A stretch of DNA of 64,000 nt from the NCBI RefSeq assembly GCF_001625085.1, contig NZ_BDAW01000014.1, positions 124,001 through 188,000 of the forward strand, in the 5' to 3' direction. The position numbers were made by a program, and so were the translations under genes. The notes beneath the pieces were generated by a model, which was given only the letters and a program-made list of their open reading frames with translations, had not been told where the DNA came from and made no database searches. This document shows, in pieces, positions 1-8,052 of this stretch; position 1 is the first letter of the stretch, and every line of letters begins with the position of its first letter. Source of the stretch: Nocardia acidivorans NBRC 108247. GTDB lineage: Bacteria; Actinomycetota; Actinomycetes; Mycobacteriales; Mycobacteriaceae.

Positions 1-478
1 CCATCAACCAGGTGTCGGCAACTTTCGAGGCCATGATCAACAGGACTCCGAATGCGATGGCGTGCAAGGCCGTTCGCCGCGGCTGACCCCGCCAGCGGCA
101 CACCGTCGCCACCAGCGCCGTCAGCGCCAGGGTGGGTCCGGTGCCGATCGACACATGCCAGCCGCACAGCGCCTGCACGCTCAGCACGAGTAGATCCAGC
201 ACCGCGGCCGCGCTCAGGGTGGTGATCCGCAGACGGGTGGGAACACCCACGCAGGCCAGCCCCAATCCGGCCCAGGACACGAAAGCCGACTGCGGATTCA
301 ACAGATAATCGGCCAGCAGACTACGCAGCGGACCCATGGTCTCGTGCGTGGACGCCCACACCTGGGTGACGATCAACAGCGCCAGCGCCGCGACCAATCC
401 GGTCGCGGGTATGACCCGGGAACCGACCCCGCCGCGAACCGACGAGCCGGGATCATTCACCTCGTGGTCGACCAGCAC
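1..478 (-). CDS. Polytopic membrane protein, partial (3' end outside window)
   Basis: Reading the minus strand from a GTG at 478 gives about 159 codons with no stop down to the window edge. Hydrophobic stretches at about residues 22-40, 62-80, 100-120 and 140-155 indicate at least three or four membrane spans. I do not recognise the family. Other in-frame GTG starts lie at 511 and 460; none has a well-spaced Shine-Dalgarno, so the start is uncertain. This is chromosomal flank outside the prophage. The 193 bases between it and the next gene show no further coding signal. Confidence 0.6.
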   Translation of the reverse strand, partial: MLVDHEVNDPGSSVRGGVGSRVIPATGLVAALALLIVTQVWASTHETMGPLRSLLADYLLNPQSAFVSWAGLGLACVGVPTRLRITTLSAAAVLDLLVLSVQALCGWHVSIGTGPTLALTALVATVCRWRGQPRRTALHAIAFGVLLIMASKVADTWLM

Positions 479-671
479 TGATAATCGATAACACAGTGCA
501 AACGGAGGCACAACTTCCGGTTACCGAAAAGCCGGTCAGGCAAACTGATAGAGAACAATCCCCGCATTCGATGCGAGTTATGTCCGATTCCTGCGAAGTC
601 GATGTAATGGCGCAGGTAAACGTCGAGTAGCGGCCCGCGTGACTACATGCACATCGAAATCGAATCGCGAG

Positions 672-1556
672 CTAGAAGCCGCCGCCGTCGAAACTGTCGA
701 AGCCGCCGAAATCGCCGTAGTCGCCGAAATCACTGCCGCCCAAATCGGAGCGCGGGTCCGCGAAGCCCGCATCCGCGATGCCCGGGTCGCCGGAGAGGTA
801 GCCCTGGTCGCCGGAGTCGTAGCCCGGGTCGCCGGAGCCCGGATCTCCAGCCCCGTAGTTCTGGTCGCCGGAGTTGCCGTCTCCGGCATCCAGCCCGGCC
901 TGGTAGCCGTCCCCGTATCCGCTTTCGAAGGCGGAGGCGTCGTACCCGACCCCGGACATCCCGGTGAACAGCGCATCGAACAGCAGCACCGACCCCACAC
1001 CCCACGCGCCCGCGACCAACGCTGTGCGCCACCATGGTTCGGAGTACCAACCGGCCGGAACGGGACGCCCCGCCACTCGCCCGCCCGGGTAGTAGTTCGG
1101 TGTCCGTGACGAGGGGTCGGGCGAGGCTTCGATGCGCCGGCCGTCGAAGTCGACAACGCGATCCTCGGTCACCGCGCCGGCGCTGCGCTGTCCGTCGAGT
1201 TCGGGGACGGCCGGTCCGAGGTCCATGCCCATGGCCGAACGCGCGGCTCGCACGTAATAGAGCCCCTCGAGGGCGGTCTCCTTGGCCAGTCGCGCCTGCG
1301 CGGGCGTCGTCGCCTGGTCGATCTGCGATCCGGCCGCGGTGAACCGCTCACCGGCATCGACGAGCGCCTGCCGGGAGGGTTCGTCACTCCCGGAGAGGTT
1401 GTACACCTGGCCGCCGAGACGTTCGATGACTCGCCTGGCATCGGCTTTGGCATCCGCGAGCTGGGTATTCGCGCGGGCCCGCCGACCGCGGCCGACCATC
1501 AATACCGCCAGCAGCACGACCACCAGGAGAACGAGTAGTACGACAACCGTAGCCAC
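672..1556 (-). CDS. Membrane-anchored protein with Gly/Asp-rich repeat tail
   Basis: 294 residues. Residues 1-22 form a single strongly hydrophobic segment, followed by a basic GRGRRAR stop-transfer sequence, so the rest is probably cytoplasmic. Residues 25-115 look helical and resemble the domain found in small actinobacterial proteins of unknown function. A second hydrophobic stretch lies near residues 175-195. The last 80 residues are a low-complexity repeat based on GDxGYxSGD with many Gly, Asp and Tyr and no Lys. Starts with GTG. Function unknown; conserved actinobacterial envelope or stress protein is only a guess. Confidence 0.75.
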   Translation of the reverse strand: MATVVVLLVLLVVVLLAVLMVGRGRRARANTQLADAKADARRVIERLGGQVYNLSGSDEPSRQALVDAGERFTAAGSQIDQATTPAQARLAKETALEGLYYVRAARSAMGMDLGPAVPELDGQRSAGAVTEDRVVDFDGRRIEASPDPSSRTPNYYPGGRVAGRPVPAGWYSEPWWRTALVAGAWGVGSVLLFDALFTGMSGVGYDASAFESGYGDGYQAGLDAGDGNSGDQNYGAGDPGSGDPGYDSGDQGYLSGDPGIADAGFADPRSDLGGSDFGDYGDFGGFDSFDGGGF

Positions 1557-1639
1557 ACCCCCACCCTACGCGGCAGCAATTGCCAATTGAGTGCTGTGTA
1601 TTGGTGTCATCGCTACAACCGGCGTCGCCCCCAGGTCGC

Positions 1640-2644
1640 TCAGCCTGCCACTGCCGCGAATCGGGCGGTTGCGGGACCTGAGTCGACCTCCTCTGGGTCG
1701 AGTTCCGATACGGCGAACTGTCGCTTACCCGCGGTCTTGGCCGAGTACATCGCACGGTCCGCGCTGCGCAGCAGATCGGCGAAATCGCAATCGCGCCCGG
1801 GCGGGCAGAAGGCGGTACCGACACTGGCCGAGGCCGGGACGGGCCCCGCCGCGGTCTGTACGGGTTCGCACAGCGCGGCCAATACCCGCATGGCCAGTTC
1901 GCCCAGGCAATTGCGGCGCGCGGGCAGTGCGACCACGAACTCGTCCCCGCCGTAGCGGGCGATCACCGTCTCGGCCGGGCACGCCGACCGCAGCCGCTGG
2001 GCAATGGTGACCAGCACCTCATCGCCGACCGAATGCCCGTAACCGTCATTGATCTGCTTGAAATCGTCGAGATCGATGAGCAGCAGTCCGACGCCGCGCG
2101 CCGGATCGGTGGCCATCATCCGCACCCGCTCCTTGAGCAGTGAGCGGTTGGCCAGATCGGTCAGCGCGTCATGGGTGGCCTCGTGCCGCAGCCTGGTCTG
2201 CAATGCCGCGATCTCCTGCACGCGCACCGAAACCGCCTCGGAGAGACTGCGTTCCTGCTGCGCCAGCGCCCGCTGTTGCAGCGCCTCGGCATAACTGTCG
2301 ATGGCCTGGCTGGCGATGAACGGCCAGCGGGTGGCGATCAGCGATCCCGATTCGCCCGGGGCGAGCCCGAGCAGTGCGCGACTGGCGGGTGCGAGCATGC
2401 GGGTGCGCTCGAACGGCGCTTCGGCGAGCTGACGCCCGATGGCACGGGCCGCGGGCACCGGAAACGGTTCGGATCCAGCCAGTTCCAGCAGTTCACCGAT
2501 GATGCGGCCGAAGATGCGTTCCATATCCTCGGGTTCGAGTGCGGGCACGATGGAACCGGTTCCGCTGGGATGCACAGCTCGCGCCCATTCCCGGATGGTG
2601 GCCGTCACGACGGCGCTGGTGCGGGTGTCGATTCGGATGGGCAT
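1640..2644 (-). CDS. GGDEF-domain diguanylate cyclase
   Basis: 334 residues. The C-terminal GGDEF domain (about residues 155-320) makes cyclic di-GMP from two GTP. The active-site loop YGGDEF is intact, and the metal and guanine-binding segment DLDDFKQIND lies upstream, as in active enzymes. The N-terminal 130 residues are a helical, probably sensory region of unknown ligand, joined by a Gln-rich coiled-coil linker typical of signalling helices. I see no membrane segment, so it should act in the cytoplasm. Chromosomal gene, monocistronic as far as visible. Confidence 0.9.
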   Translation of the reverse strand: MPIRIDTRTSAVVTATIREWARAVHPSGTGSIVPALEPEDMERIFGRIIGELLELAGSEPFPVPAARAIGRQLAEAPFERTRMLAPASRALLGLAPGESGSLIATRWPFIASQAIDSYAEALQQRALAQQERSLSEAVSVRVQEIAALQTRLRHEATHDALTDLANRSLLKERVRMMATDPARGVGLLLIDLDDFKQINDGYGHSVGDEVLVTIAQRLRSACPAETVIARYGGDEFVVALPARRNCLGELAMRVLAALCEPVQTAAGPVPASASVGTAFCPPGRDCDFADLLRSADRAMYSAKTAGKRQFAVSELDPEEVDSGPATARFAAVAG

Positions 2645-3069
2645 ATGCGCTCACCCTGCGAACGTGGTGTTCGGCCCGGCGTCGCCGGTGCCTTCGGTAC
2701 CGGCAGCGGTGCAGCTCACGCCGGTATTGCCCTTCGGATCGAACTCACTGACTCGCGGTTGGCATGTGTGGTGCACGCTCACCGCCCCCTTTCCAGATAC
2801 CCCCGTCCGGACAAAAAGGATCCTAGCAAGCCACCCGGCATCGAAAGTCCCTGTTTCAGAACGGGTTCCCGACACCTCGCGAATGGCGATCGGATGTGTG
2901 ATCGCTGCCGAGACCCCGGCGTTACACCCAATTTCCGCGAGTCCCCCGCGACGCGCCGCAGGCGGTGTCTACCGGGGCGATCCACCCCGTATCCAGCCCG
3001 ATTGGCATTGGATGAGTGAGATTAGGTACAGTGCTCAACGCATGCATTCGGGTACTCCGGAAGCGGCAT
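2645..3069. other. Intergenic region, nothing clear
   Basis: 425 bases between the GGDEF gene and tRNA-Gly. A 74-codon leftward reading frame exists (2651-2875) but it has no Shine-Dalgarno and no recognisable domain, so I do not call it. The promoter of the tRNA genes must lie at the right end of this region. Confidence 0.5.
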
Positions 3070-3099
3070 GCGGGTGTAGTTCAATGGTAGAACTTCAGC

Positions 3100-3239
<140 letters not shown>

Positions 3240-3256
3240 ATTCCCTTCTCCACCAG

Positions 3257-3286
3257 CAACTTCAGCCTTCGGGCTCAAGTTGTTTT
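3257..3286 (+). terminator. Rho-independent terminator after tRNA-Pro
   Basis: Stem CAACTT-c-AGCC, loop TTCG, GGCT-c-AAGTTG with one C-C mismatch, followed by TTTT. It lies 18 bases past the tRNA-Pro CCA and inside phage DNA, so the phage appears to supply the terminator for the tRNA transcript after integration. Confidence 0.75.
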
Positions 3287-3503
3287 GTGCGTCGTCATCC
3301 GGTGCATCCTCCGCTTTCTGCCCTCCAGGAATCTTGCAGCAAGCAAGACATGAGAGAGCTCTCACACCCCGATCCGCCAAGCCGAGGGTGAGGGTGCAGG
3401 TGAGGGTTGACCCAACTCCGAAATCGGAGGTGAGGGAACGCCTTCCGTGCCCCACCTAAACGTACCGACTGGCACGCAGAGGTGGGGCGAGAGGCGTGGA
3501 GGG

Positions 3504-3821
3504 CTAGAGGTCGAGGTCCCCGGCCGCCTCCTCGAACGGCACGGTGTCGCCGTCCCGGTCGACGATCGACAGGCGATCTTCCAGATCCTCGATCCGGTCC
3601 AGGAGTGCCTCGTAGCGCTCGAATGACATCAGTACCCCTTCAGGTTTGGAGTTGGTGAGGATGATCACGTCTTGCCCGGACTGCGTCAGCGCGAGCTGAG
3701 TGGAAAGCCCCTTGCGCGCCTCGCTGACCGAAACCATGTGCGCCTTCACTCGCGCACGGATGGCCGATCCGGGGCGACGGGGTACGGCGGCCGAGGCGGT
3801 CTCGTTCTTCTTTGTGGTCAC
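3504..3821 (-). CDS. Phd/YefM-type antitoxin
   Basis: 105 residues, GTG start with GGGGGGAAGGGA upstream. Residues about 28-80 match the Phd/YefM antitoxin fold: VSVSEARKGLS, then VIILTNSKPEGVLMSFERYEALL. These dimers bind DNA with the N-terminal domain and cap the toxin with the C-terminal tail, here acidic. It follows the RelE-like toxin gene by 57 bases, so toxin and antitoxin are probably cotranscribed with the toxin first, the reverse of most relBE operons. It is the leftmost phage gene, which fits a stability module near attL. Confidence 0.85.
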   Translation of the reverse strand: MTTKKNETASAAVPRRPGSAIRARVKAHMVSVSEARKGLSTQLALTQSGQDVIILTNSKPEGVLMSFERYEALLDRIEDLEDRLSIVDRDGDTVPFEEAAGDLDL

Positions 3822-3878
3822 TGCGGTTCCCTTCCCCCCGTCACTCGCGCGGCGGGGGCTCTGTGGCGGACTGGGCCG

Positions 3879-4160
3879 CTACTTCTTGTAGACACTGCCT
3901 CGGGTGCCGACCTTGGTCACCGTCACGACGCGAATGCCGTCGTCGATCAGGTAGACCACTCGGTAGCTGCCGATGCGGATACGGAATCCGGGGGTGTCGC
4001 TCAGCTTGGTGCAGCCGCTCGGCCGGGGGTCGAGTCCTAGCGCCATGATGGCCGCGACGATCGCGCCGCGCTGAGTTCGCGGCTCGATTGCTGCCAGCTC
4101 CTTGAGCGCTTTGCGCTCGATGGTGACGTCGTACTCGTCCGGCTGCGCGGGCTGGGTCAT
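3879..4160 (-). CDS. RelE/ParE-superfamily toxin
   Basis: 93 residues. The fold is recognisable from the helix pair at the N terminus (RKALKELAAIEPRTQ), the loop GCTKLSD, and the strand pattern FRIRIGSYRVVYLIDD followed by VTVTKVGTR and a Tyr-Lys-Lys end. RelE members cleave mRNA on the ribosome; ParE members poison gyrase; sequence alone does not say which. The ATG is preceded by GAAAGGAACC and by a CCGCCA hairpin (4180-4195). An AT-rich palindrome at 4242-4257 is a likely autoregulatory operator. Confidence 0.85.
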   Translation of the reverse strand: MTQPAQPDEYDVTIERKALKELAAIEPRTQRGAIVAAIMALGLDPRPSGCTKLSDTPGFRIRIGSYRVVYLIDDGIRVVTVTKVGTRGSVYKK

Positions 4161-4179
4161 GGATGGTTCCTTTCGATTC

Positions 4180-4195
4180 CGGGGTGGCGGCCCCG
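4180..4195 (-). promoter_or_regulatory. CCGCCA-loop hairpin, copy 1 (toxin gene leader)
   Basis: On the minus strand: stem CGGGG/CCCCG around loop CCGCCA, 19 bases upstream of the toxin ATG, followed by GAAAGGAACCA. One of 20 copies in the prophage. Confidence 0.75.
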
Positions 4196-4241
4196 TGTGG
4201 TGCGTACTCCCATGAACGTACCCTCTGGAGTGCTTAATTCG

Positions 4242-4257
4242 GTACCAAATTTTGTAC
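4242..4257. promoter_or_regulatory. Palindrome, candidate toxin-antitoxin operator
   Basis: GTACcAAATTTtGTAC, symmetric except for one pair, in the AT-rich region upstream of the toxin gene and facing the rightward early genes. GTAC also recurs at 4204 and 4217. Placement fits autoregulation by the antitoxin; inferred only. Confidence 0.4.
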
Positions 4258-4309
4258 GCAATACTGTGACGACGGACTCACTCAAATATTGTCTCCCCTG
4301 CTTGCGCCA

Positions 4310-4326
4310 TACATACCCGGTATGTA
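4310..4326. promoter_or_regulatory. 17-bp palindrome TACATACnnnGTATGTA, site 1
   Basis: TACATAC-ccg-GTATGTA, both 7-bp arms perfect, 77 bases upstream of the ATG at 4403. One of five strong sites (4310, 4599, 5244, 38490, 38568) and one weak site (8016). Confidence 0.75.
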
Positions 4327-4361
4327 ATCATGGTGTTGTCGCCGAAACGGGGACATTCACA

Positions 4362-4379
4362 CCGGGGCCGCCACCCCGG
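4362..4379 (+). promoter_or_regulatory. CCGCCA-loop hairpin, copy 2
   Basis: Stem CCGGGG/CCCCGG, loop CCGCCA, 23 bases upstream of the start at 4403. Here the Shine-Dalgarno is AGGAGGGCC rather than GAAAGGAACCA. Confidence 0.75.
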
Positions 4380-4402
4380 AACCAACCACCCAGGAGGGCC
4401 AC

Positions 4403-4576
4403 ATGGCCGATCGTTTCACCATCACCCGCACCGTCAACGGTGTCGCCGACATCCGCCACACCGTCGCCGGATACAACACGGCCGCCGCCATGGTGGCCGG
4501 ATTGCGCGGCGTGGACATGGCGGCATTCCACCGCCGCCCCGACCACATCGGGTACGCCATTCGCCCCGCGAACTAA
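4403..4576 (+). CDS. Small early protein, 57 residues, unknown
   Basis: ATG with CAGGAGGGCCAC directly upstream, stop at 4574-4576. The sequence starts MADRFTITRTVNG and has a short helical middle with Ala and Gly. No family recognised. It is the first gene of a set of very short early genes, each with its own palindrome and CCGCCA hairpin, and shares the general shape (short, one strand-helix unit) with the protein encoded at 4665. Too small for confident functional assignment. Confidence 0.65.
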   Translation: MADRFTITRTVNGVADIRHTVAGYNTAAAMVAGLRGVDMAAFHRRPDHIGYAIRPAN

Positions 4577-4598
4577 CCCACAACCCCCGGTTGTGTCG

Positions 4599-4615
4599 TA
4601 CATACCCCATATGTA
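4599..4615. promoter_or_regulatory. 17-bp palindrome, site 2
   Basis: TACATAC-ccc-ATATGTA, one mismatch from the consensus, 50 bases upstream of the ATG at 4665. Confidence 0.75.
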
Positions 4616-4625
4616 TCACGCAACC

Positions 4626-4641
4626 GGGGGCCGCCACCCCC
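4626..4641 (+). promoter_or_regulatory. CCGCCA-loop hairpin, copy 3
   Basis: Stem GGGGG/CCCCC, loop CCGCCA, 23 bases upstream of the ATG at 4665. Confidence 0.75.
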
Positions 4642-4664
4642 ACCAAACCCGAAGGGAACCAACA

Positions 4665-4853
4665 ATGTTCAGCCCCGAGCACACCTACGTCGTCACCCAA
4701 TTCATCGACGGCCAGCGCACCCCCGGCCCGGGTATCCCCACCGTCACCTACCACCATGCCCGCCGCCTGGTCGGCCACATGCGCGCCCATGACATCGAGC
4801 ACTACGGCACGGTGCCCGCGCACATCGAATACCGAATCGACCCAATCGGCTGA
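4665..4853 (+). CDS. Small early protein, 62 residues, unknown
   Basis: ATG preceded by CGAAGGGAACCAACA. It begins MFSPEHTYVVTQFIDG and ends in EYRIDPIG; two beta-rich segments flank a His/Arg-rich helix. No family recognised. The start chosen is the one behind the palindrome, hairpin and Shine-Dalgarno unit; a much longer upstream reading frame runs through those elements and is not credible. Confidence 0.7.
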   Translation: MFSPEHTYVVTQFIDGQRTPGPGIPTVTYHHARRLVGHMRAHDIEHYGTVPAHIEYRIDPIG

Positions 4854-4912
4854 CCCGCCACCCCCGGCCCAACCCGCCGGGGGTACCCGAACAACCCCCG
4901 AGGAGCCCCGCA

Positions 4913-5203
4913 GTGACCATCGACAGCATCGACCCGAACCTCCGCGTATGGACCGCATACGCCGCCGACAGCGGCGAAATCCAGCTCGGCGTAGCCGCCG
5001 ACTACACAATCGAGGCAGTGCCCTTCAGCGAACTGCGCGTCGGCGACAGCGTCGCGGTGATGTGGGGCGAGCTAGGGGTGTACATCGCCCTGGTGACGTC
5101 CCATCACGGCGACTACGCCATCGCCGAAGACTGCAATGCGGACGACCTGGACCTGATGTCCTCCATGGACGACAGCCCCGAATGGCGCTTCATCCGCCGG
5201 TGA
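4913..5203 (+). CDS. Early protein, 96 residues, unknown
   Basis: GTG start with GAGGAGCCCCGCA upstream, 59 bases after the preceding stop, so probably in the same transcript. The protein is acidic. The middle (GDSVAVMWGELGVYIALVTS) suggests a small beta-barrel; the C-terminal half contains DDLDLMSSMDDSPEW. I do not recognise it. Codon use is high GC3 like its neighbours. Confidence 0.7.
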   Translation: MTIDSIDPNLRVWTAYAADSGEIQLGVAADYTIEAVPFSELRVGDSVAVMWGELGVYIALVTSHHGDYAIAEDCNADDLDLMSSMDDSPEWRFIRR

Positions 5204-5243
5204 TGCATGTCACGGACGTTTAGGCAAGCCCCTGGTTGCGTCG

Positions 5244-5260
5244 TACATACCTCGTATGTA
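5244..5260. promoter_or_regulatory. 17-bp palindrome, site 3
   Basis: TACATAC-ctc-GTATGTA, perfect arms, 57 bases upstream of the GTG at 5317; identical to the site at 38568. Confidence 0.8.
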
Positions 5261-5281
5261 GGATTTATTTGTACGACCAAC

Positions 5282-5299
5282 CGGGGGCCGCCACCCCCG
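5282..5299 (+). promoter_or_regulatory. CCGCCA-loop hairpin, copy 4
   Basis: Stem CGGGGG/CCCCCG, loop CCGCCA, 17 bases upstream of the GTG at 5317, followed by CCCGAAAGGAACCA. Confidence 0.8.
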
Positions 5300-5316
5300 A
5301 CCCGAAAGGAACCAGA

Positions 5317-5445
5317 GTGAGCATCGAACTCCACCCCCGCACCGAAATTCGCGCAGGCAACGTCTACATGGACGACGGATTTCGCGCAAACATCTTGTGG
5401 CAGCAGCGGTTCGACCGACTGAACCTCCGATTCGTCCAGAAGTAA
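5317..5445 (+). CDS. Very small early protein, 42 residues, unknown
   Basis: GTG start six bases after GAAAGGAACCA, stop at 5443-5445. The full palindrome, hairpin, Shine-Dalgarno and start unit is present, which is the main reason to believe it. The sequence (MSIELHPRTEIRAGN...) matches nothing I know. Distance from the palindrome end to the start (57 bases) equals that of the gene at 38641. Confidence 0.65.
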   Translation: MSIELHPRTEIRAGNVYMDDGFRANILWQQRFDRLNLRFVQK

Positions 5446-5454
5446 CCACACCTC

Positions 5455-5474
5455 CGGCGGGCCGCCACTCGCCG
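5455..5474 (+). promoter_or_regulatory. CCGCCA-loop hairpin, copy 5
   Basis: Stem CGGCGGG/CTCGCCG with one G-T pair, loop CCGCCA. It lies 56 bases before the ATG at 5531, farther than the other copies. Confidence 0.65.
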
Positions 5475-5530
5475 AACACACCACGCAGCGCGCCCGCCGC
5501 CACGGGCGCGCCCCGCGAAAGGAACCAGTA

Positions 5531-6250
5531 ATGACCCAGGCGCATGGCACCAAGCAAGACACAATGCTCGACAAGGTCCGCAAGCTGTTCGCGAAGGCCG
5601 AGAGCGTCGCAGGCACGCCGGAGGCAGATGTCTTCAACGCCAAGGCATTCCAGCTTCTCGCCAAATACGGTCTCGACGAAGCCCAAGCCCGCCAGCGCTC
5701 CGGCGAAGGCCCCGCCCCGATCGAGATCGGCCGATTCAACATCCGAGGCCAGTACCAGCGTGAACAGTCCTTCCTTCTGCACCTGATGGCCCGCGAATTA
5801 CATTGCGAGCCACTGGTTATGAACGGATACGGCAATCATGTCGTCTACGGCACAGCGGGCCATGTCGAGCGGTTGCGGTTCCTGTTCGCGACCCTGATGC
5901 CACAGATGCTCGCCGGAGCCGCTCGCCAGCAGCCAAGCCCGCGATCCAAGGTGGGCACCAAAGCATTCCGAATGTCCTGGATGCGTGGCTTTTACAACGA
6001 GGTCGCCGCCCGCCTTCGAGAGGCCGAGGGCAACGCAGCGTCGGAAGCCGAGCCAGGTATGGCGCTGGTGTTGATGGACGACGCCAAGCGCGCGGAGGCC
6101 GCATTCAAGGCCGACCACGGCGCAAACGCCAACTACATCAAGACCCGCTCCCGCCATGACTCCAACGCAGCCGCGGCGGGAGCTGCCGCAGGACAGCGCG
6201 TGAACCTCGGACAGACCGGCGTCGGAGGACACCGAGCCCTATCCAGCTAG
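5531..6250 (+). CDS. DUF2786 family phage protein
   Basis: 239 residues. The N-terminal segment (about 12-52: MLDKVRKLFAKAES...EADVFNAKAFQLLAKYGLDEA) is the DUF2786 domain, common in phages and of unknown function. The remainder (75-200) resembles the domain that usually follows it, with a conserved MARELHCEP and a long helical C-terminal half rich in Ala and Arg. ATG preceded by CGAAAGGAACCAGTA. It precedes the helicase gene by 87 bases and may work with it in DNA metabolism, but that is positional inference. Confidence 0.85.
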   Translation: MTQAHGTKQDTMLDKVRKLFAKAESVAGTPEADVFNAKAFQLLAKYGLDEAQARQRSGEGPAPIEIGRFNIRGQYQREQSFLLHLMARELHCEPLVMNGYGNHVVYGTAGHVERLRFLFATLMPQMLAGAARQQPSPRSKVGTKAFRMSWMRGFYNEVAARLREAEGNAASEAEPGMALVLMDDAKRAEAAFKADHGANANYIKTRSRHDSNAAAAGAAAGQRVNLGQTGVGGHRALSS

Positions 6251-6303
6251 CCCACCCAGCACCACCCAGGCCGGGCCTGTCGATCAGGCCCGGCCATCCA
6301 CCA

Positions 6304-6319
6304 CGGGGCCGCCACCCCG
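6304..6319 (+). promoter_or_regulatory. CCGCCA-loop hairpin, copy 6
   Basis: Stem CGGGG/CCCCG, loop CCGCCA, 18 bases upstream of the helicase ATG at 6338, followed by CCCGAAAGGAACCA. Confidence 0.8.
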
Positions 6320-6337
6320 CCCGAAAGGAACCAGATC

Positions 6338-7990
6338 ATGAGCGCGTTCGCGCCGACTGCCGAGCAGTTGCACATCCACGAATTGTTCAAGACCCGCCAG
6401 CCGATCCGAGTCCGGGCCGGGGCAGGCACAGGCAAGACCACCACCCTGATCCAGCTCGCCGAGATCGTTCAGGCGCAGCAGCGCGCCGGCCTGTATGTCG
6501 CGTTCAACAAGTCGATCGCGGAGGAGGCGAAATCCAAGTTTCCCGAGTGCATCTCGGCGTCGACCGCGCACTCCCTGGCGTACCGGAATCTCGCGAACAC
6601 CCGGCACGCTCCGCTGTTGGACCGGATGCGCCGGGGCGCACGGATTCCGATCGGCGAGACGGGCAAGCGTCTGAAGGTCGACCGGTTCCTCTCTTACGTG
6701 GGCGGGGAGACCGTCACTCTGACCGCGTACGAGGTCACTCGGCACGCGCTCGCGGCTGTCGACCGATTCTGCCGCAGCGCCGATGAGCAGCTGACCAAGC
6801 AGCACGTCGGGCGCATTCCCGGCCTGGACGACCGGGACTCACACGCCCAGATGGTCGACTTTGTTTTCCCTGTGGCGCAATCCATCTGGGTGGACCTCCA
6901 GAACCCCCTGGGGCAAGCCGTCGCGTTCGGTCACTCCCATTACCTGAAGCTGTTCGCGTTGGAGCGGCCGAAGGTTGGCCCGGATGGCGGTGTGATCTTC
7001 CTGGACGAGGCGCAGGATACGAGCCCGGTTCTCGCGGGCATCATCAGCGATCAGACCCACCTGCAGTTGGTCGCGGTCGGCGACCAGGCCCAGAGCATCT
7101 ATGGATTCACCGGCGCGACTGACTACATGGTTCAGGTCAGCGATGCCGCCGAAGGCCGCCTGACCCAGTCGTGGCGCTTCGGCCAGGCGGTCGCGGATGC
7201 AGCCAACAGCCTGCTCGCTCGCCTCGGCGACGATCTCCGCCTGACCGGCAACCCGCGCCGCGCCAGCATCGTCGACCACACCGCGACGGGCCTGCACGTC
7301 ACCCTGGCACGCACAAATGCCACCGCCATCGAGCACGTTATGGCCGCGCAGGCCGCCGGGCAGCGCGTGCACCTGATGAGCGAGAACCGCTACGCAGTTC
7401 AGTTCTGCGAGGACGCCGACCTCCTCATCGATGAGCGCCGCCCAGCATGGAAGAAGCCACGCCTTGCTGACCTCGCAGCCTTCCGCTGCTGGGAACAGGT
7501 CGTCGCTCACGCCAACGACTCCGCGGACTCGGCGGACTGGAAAGTGCTGGTGGCTCTTATCGAAAAGCACGGCACGGCAAAGGTTCAGACTGCCCTCGGC
7601 GGTGTAGTGCCCGAAGCGCAGGCCGACCTGATCGTCTCGACCGCGCACAAGTCCAAGGGTCGCGAGTGGCCCAGCGTGCACCTGGCCGACGACATCGCCA
7701 GCGGCGTGGACCAGGCGGCCGAATCGGTGCGCCAGTCTGAGGGGTGGATTGCCGACAACGGTCGGCTTCGGTTCGACCCCGAGGGCAACGAGGTCGCGAA
7801 GCACGTCCACGAGTGGCGGGTACGCCGCGCGAACGACGGCCAGACTCCGCAGGAAGCGTTGCGCCGCAGCCAGAAGCGCCTCAAAGACGAATTGATGCTG
7901 GCGTACGTCGCCGCCACCCGTGCCCAAAACCTCTTGAACCCCGGCGGCCTGATTGCCGCCACCAGCACGATGAACGGAGCCGCGGCATGA
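6338..7990 (+). CDS. UvrD/Rep-like superfamily 1 helicase
   Basis: 550 residues. ATP-dependent DNA translocase or helicase. Motifs in order: Walker A GAGTGKTT at residues 28-35, a Q-motif Glu-Gln before it, Walker B LDEAQD at about 222-227, GDQAQSIYGFTGA (motif III) near 247, motif IV SWRFGQ, STAHKSKGREW (motif V) near 432, and VAATRAQN (motif VI) near 525. It is shorter than host UvrD (about 700 residues) and lacks most of the 1B/2B insertions. ATG behind a complete hairpin and GAAAGGAACCAG unit. Likely helps phage recombination or replication. Confidence 0.93.
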   Translation: MSAFAPTAEQLHIHELFKTRQPIRVRAGAGTGKTTTLIQLAEIVQAQQRAGLYVAFNKSIAEEAKSKFPECISASTAHSLAYRNLANTRHAPLLDRMRRGARIPIGETGKRLKVDRFLSYVGGETVTLTAYEVTRHALAAVDRFCRSADEQLTKQHVGRIPGLDDRDSHAQMVDFVFPVAQSIWVDLQNPLGQAVAFGHSHYLKLFALERPKVGPDGGVIFLDEAQDTSPVLAGIISDQTHLQLVAVGDQAQSIYGFTGATDYMVQVSDAAEGRLTQSWRFGQAVADAANSLLARLGDDLRLTGNPRRASIVDHTATGLHVTLARTNATAIEHVMAAQAAGQRVHLMSENRYAVQFCEDADLLIDERRPAWKKPRLADLAAFRCWEQVVAHANDSADSADWKVLVALIEKHGTAKVQTALGGVVPEAQADLIVSTAHKSKGREWPSVHLADDIASGVDQAAESVRQSEGWIADNGRLRFDPEGNEVAKHVHEWRVRRANDGQTPQEALRRSQKRLKDELMLAYVAATRAQNLLNPGGLIAATSTMNGAAA

Positions 7991-8015
7991 TCACCTACAG
8001 TCCGAGTCGGCCGCG

Positions 8016-8032
8016 TACATTCGCGGTATGCA
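8016..8032. promoter_or_regulatory. 17-bp palindrome, weak site
   Basis: TACATtcgcgGTATGcA. It keeps the 17-bp length and the TACAT and GTATG cores in register with the consensus. It sits 20 bases upstream of the ATG at 8053, inside the 3' flank of the helicase gene. Confidence 0.45.
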
Positions 8033-8052
8033 CCGACGAGAGGGCTCTCCGG

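Noticed and set aside
639..1109. Rightward open frames opposite the Gly/Asp-repeat protein
   Set aside because: They mirror the repeated codons of the leftward gene (Ala/Arg/Val-rich shadow) and lack a Shine-Dalgarno.
2651..2875. 74-codon leftward frame upstream of the GGDEF gene
   Set aside because: No Shine-Dalgarno, no domain, no conserved-looking pattern; composition alone keeps it open.
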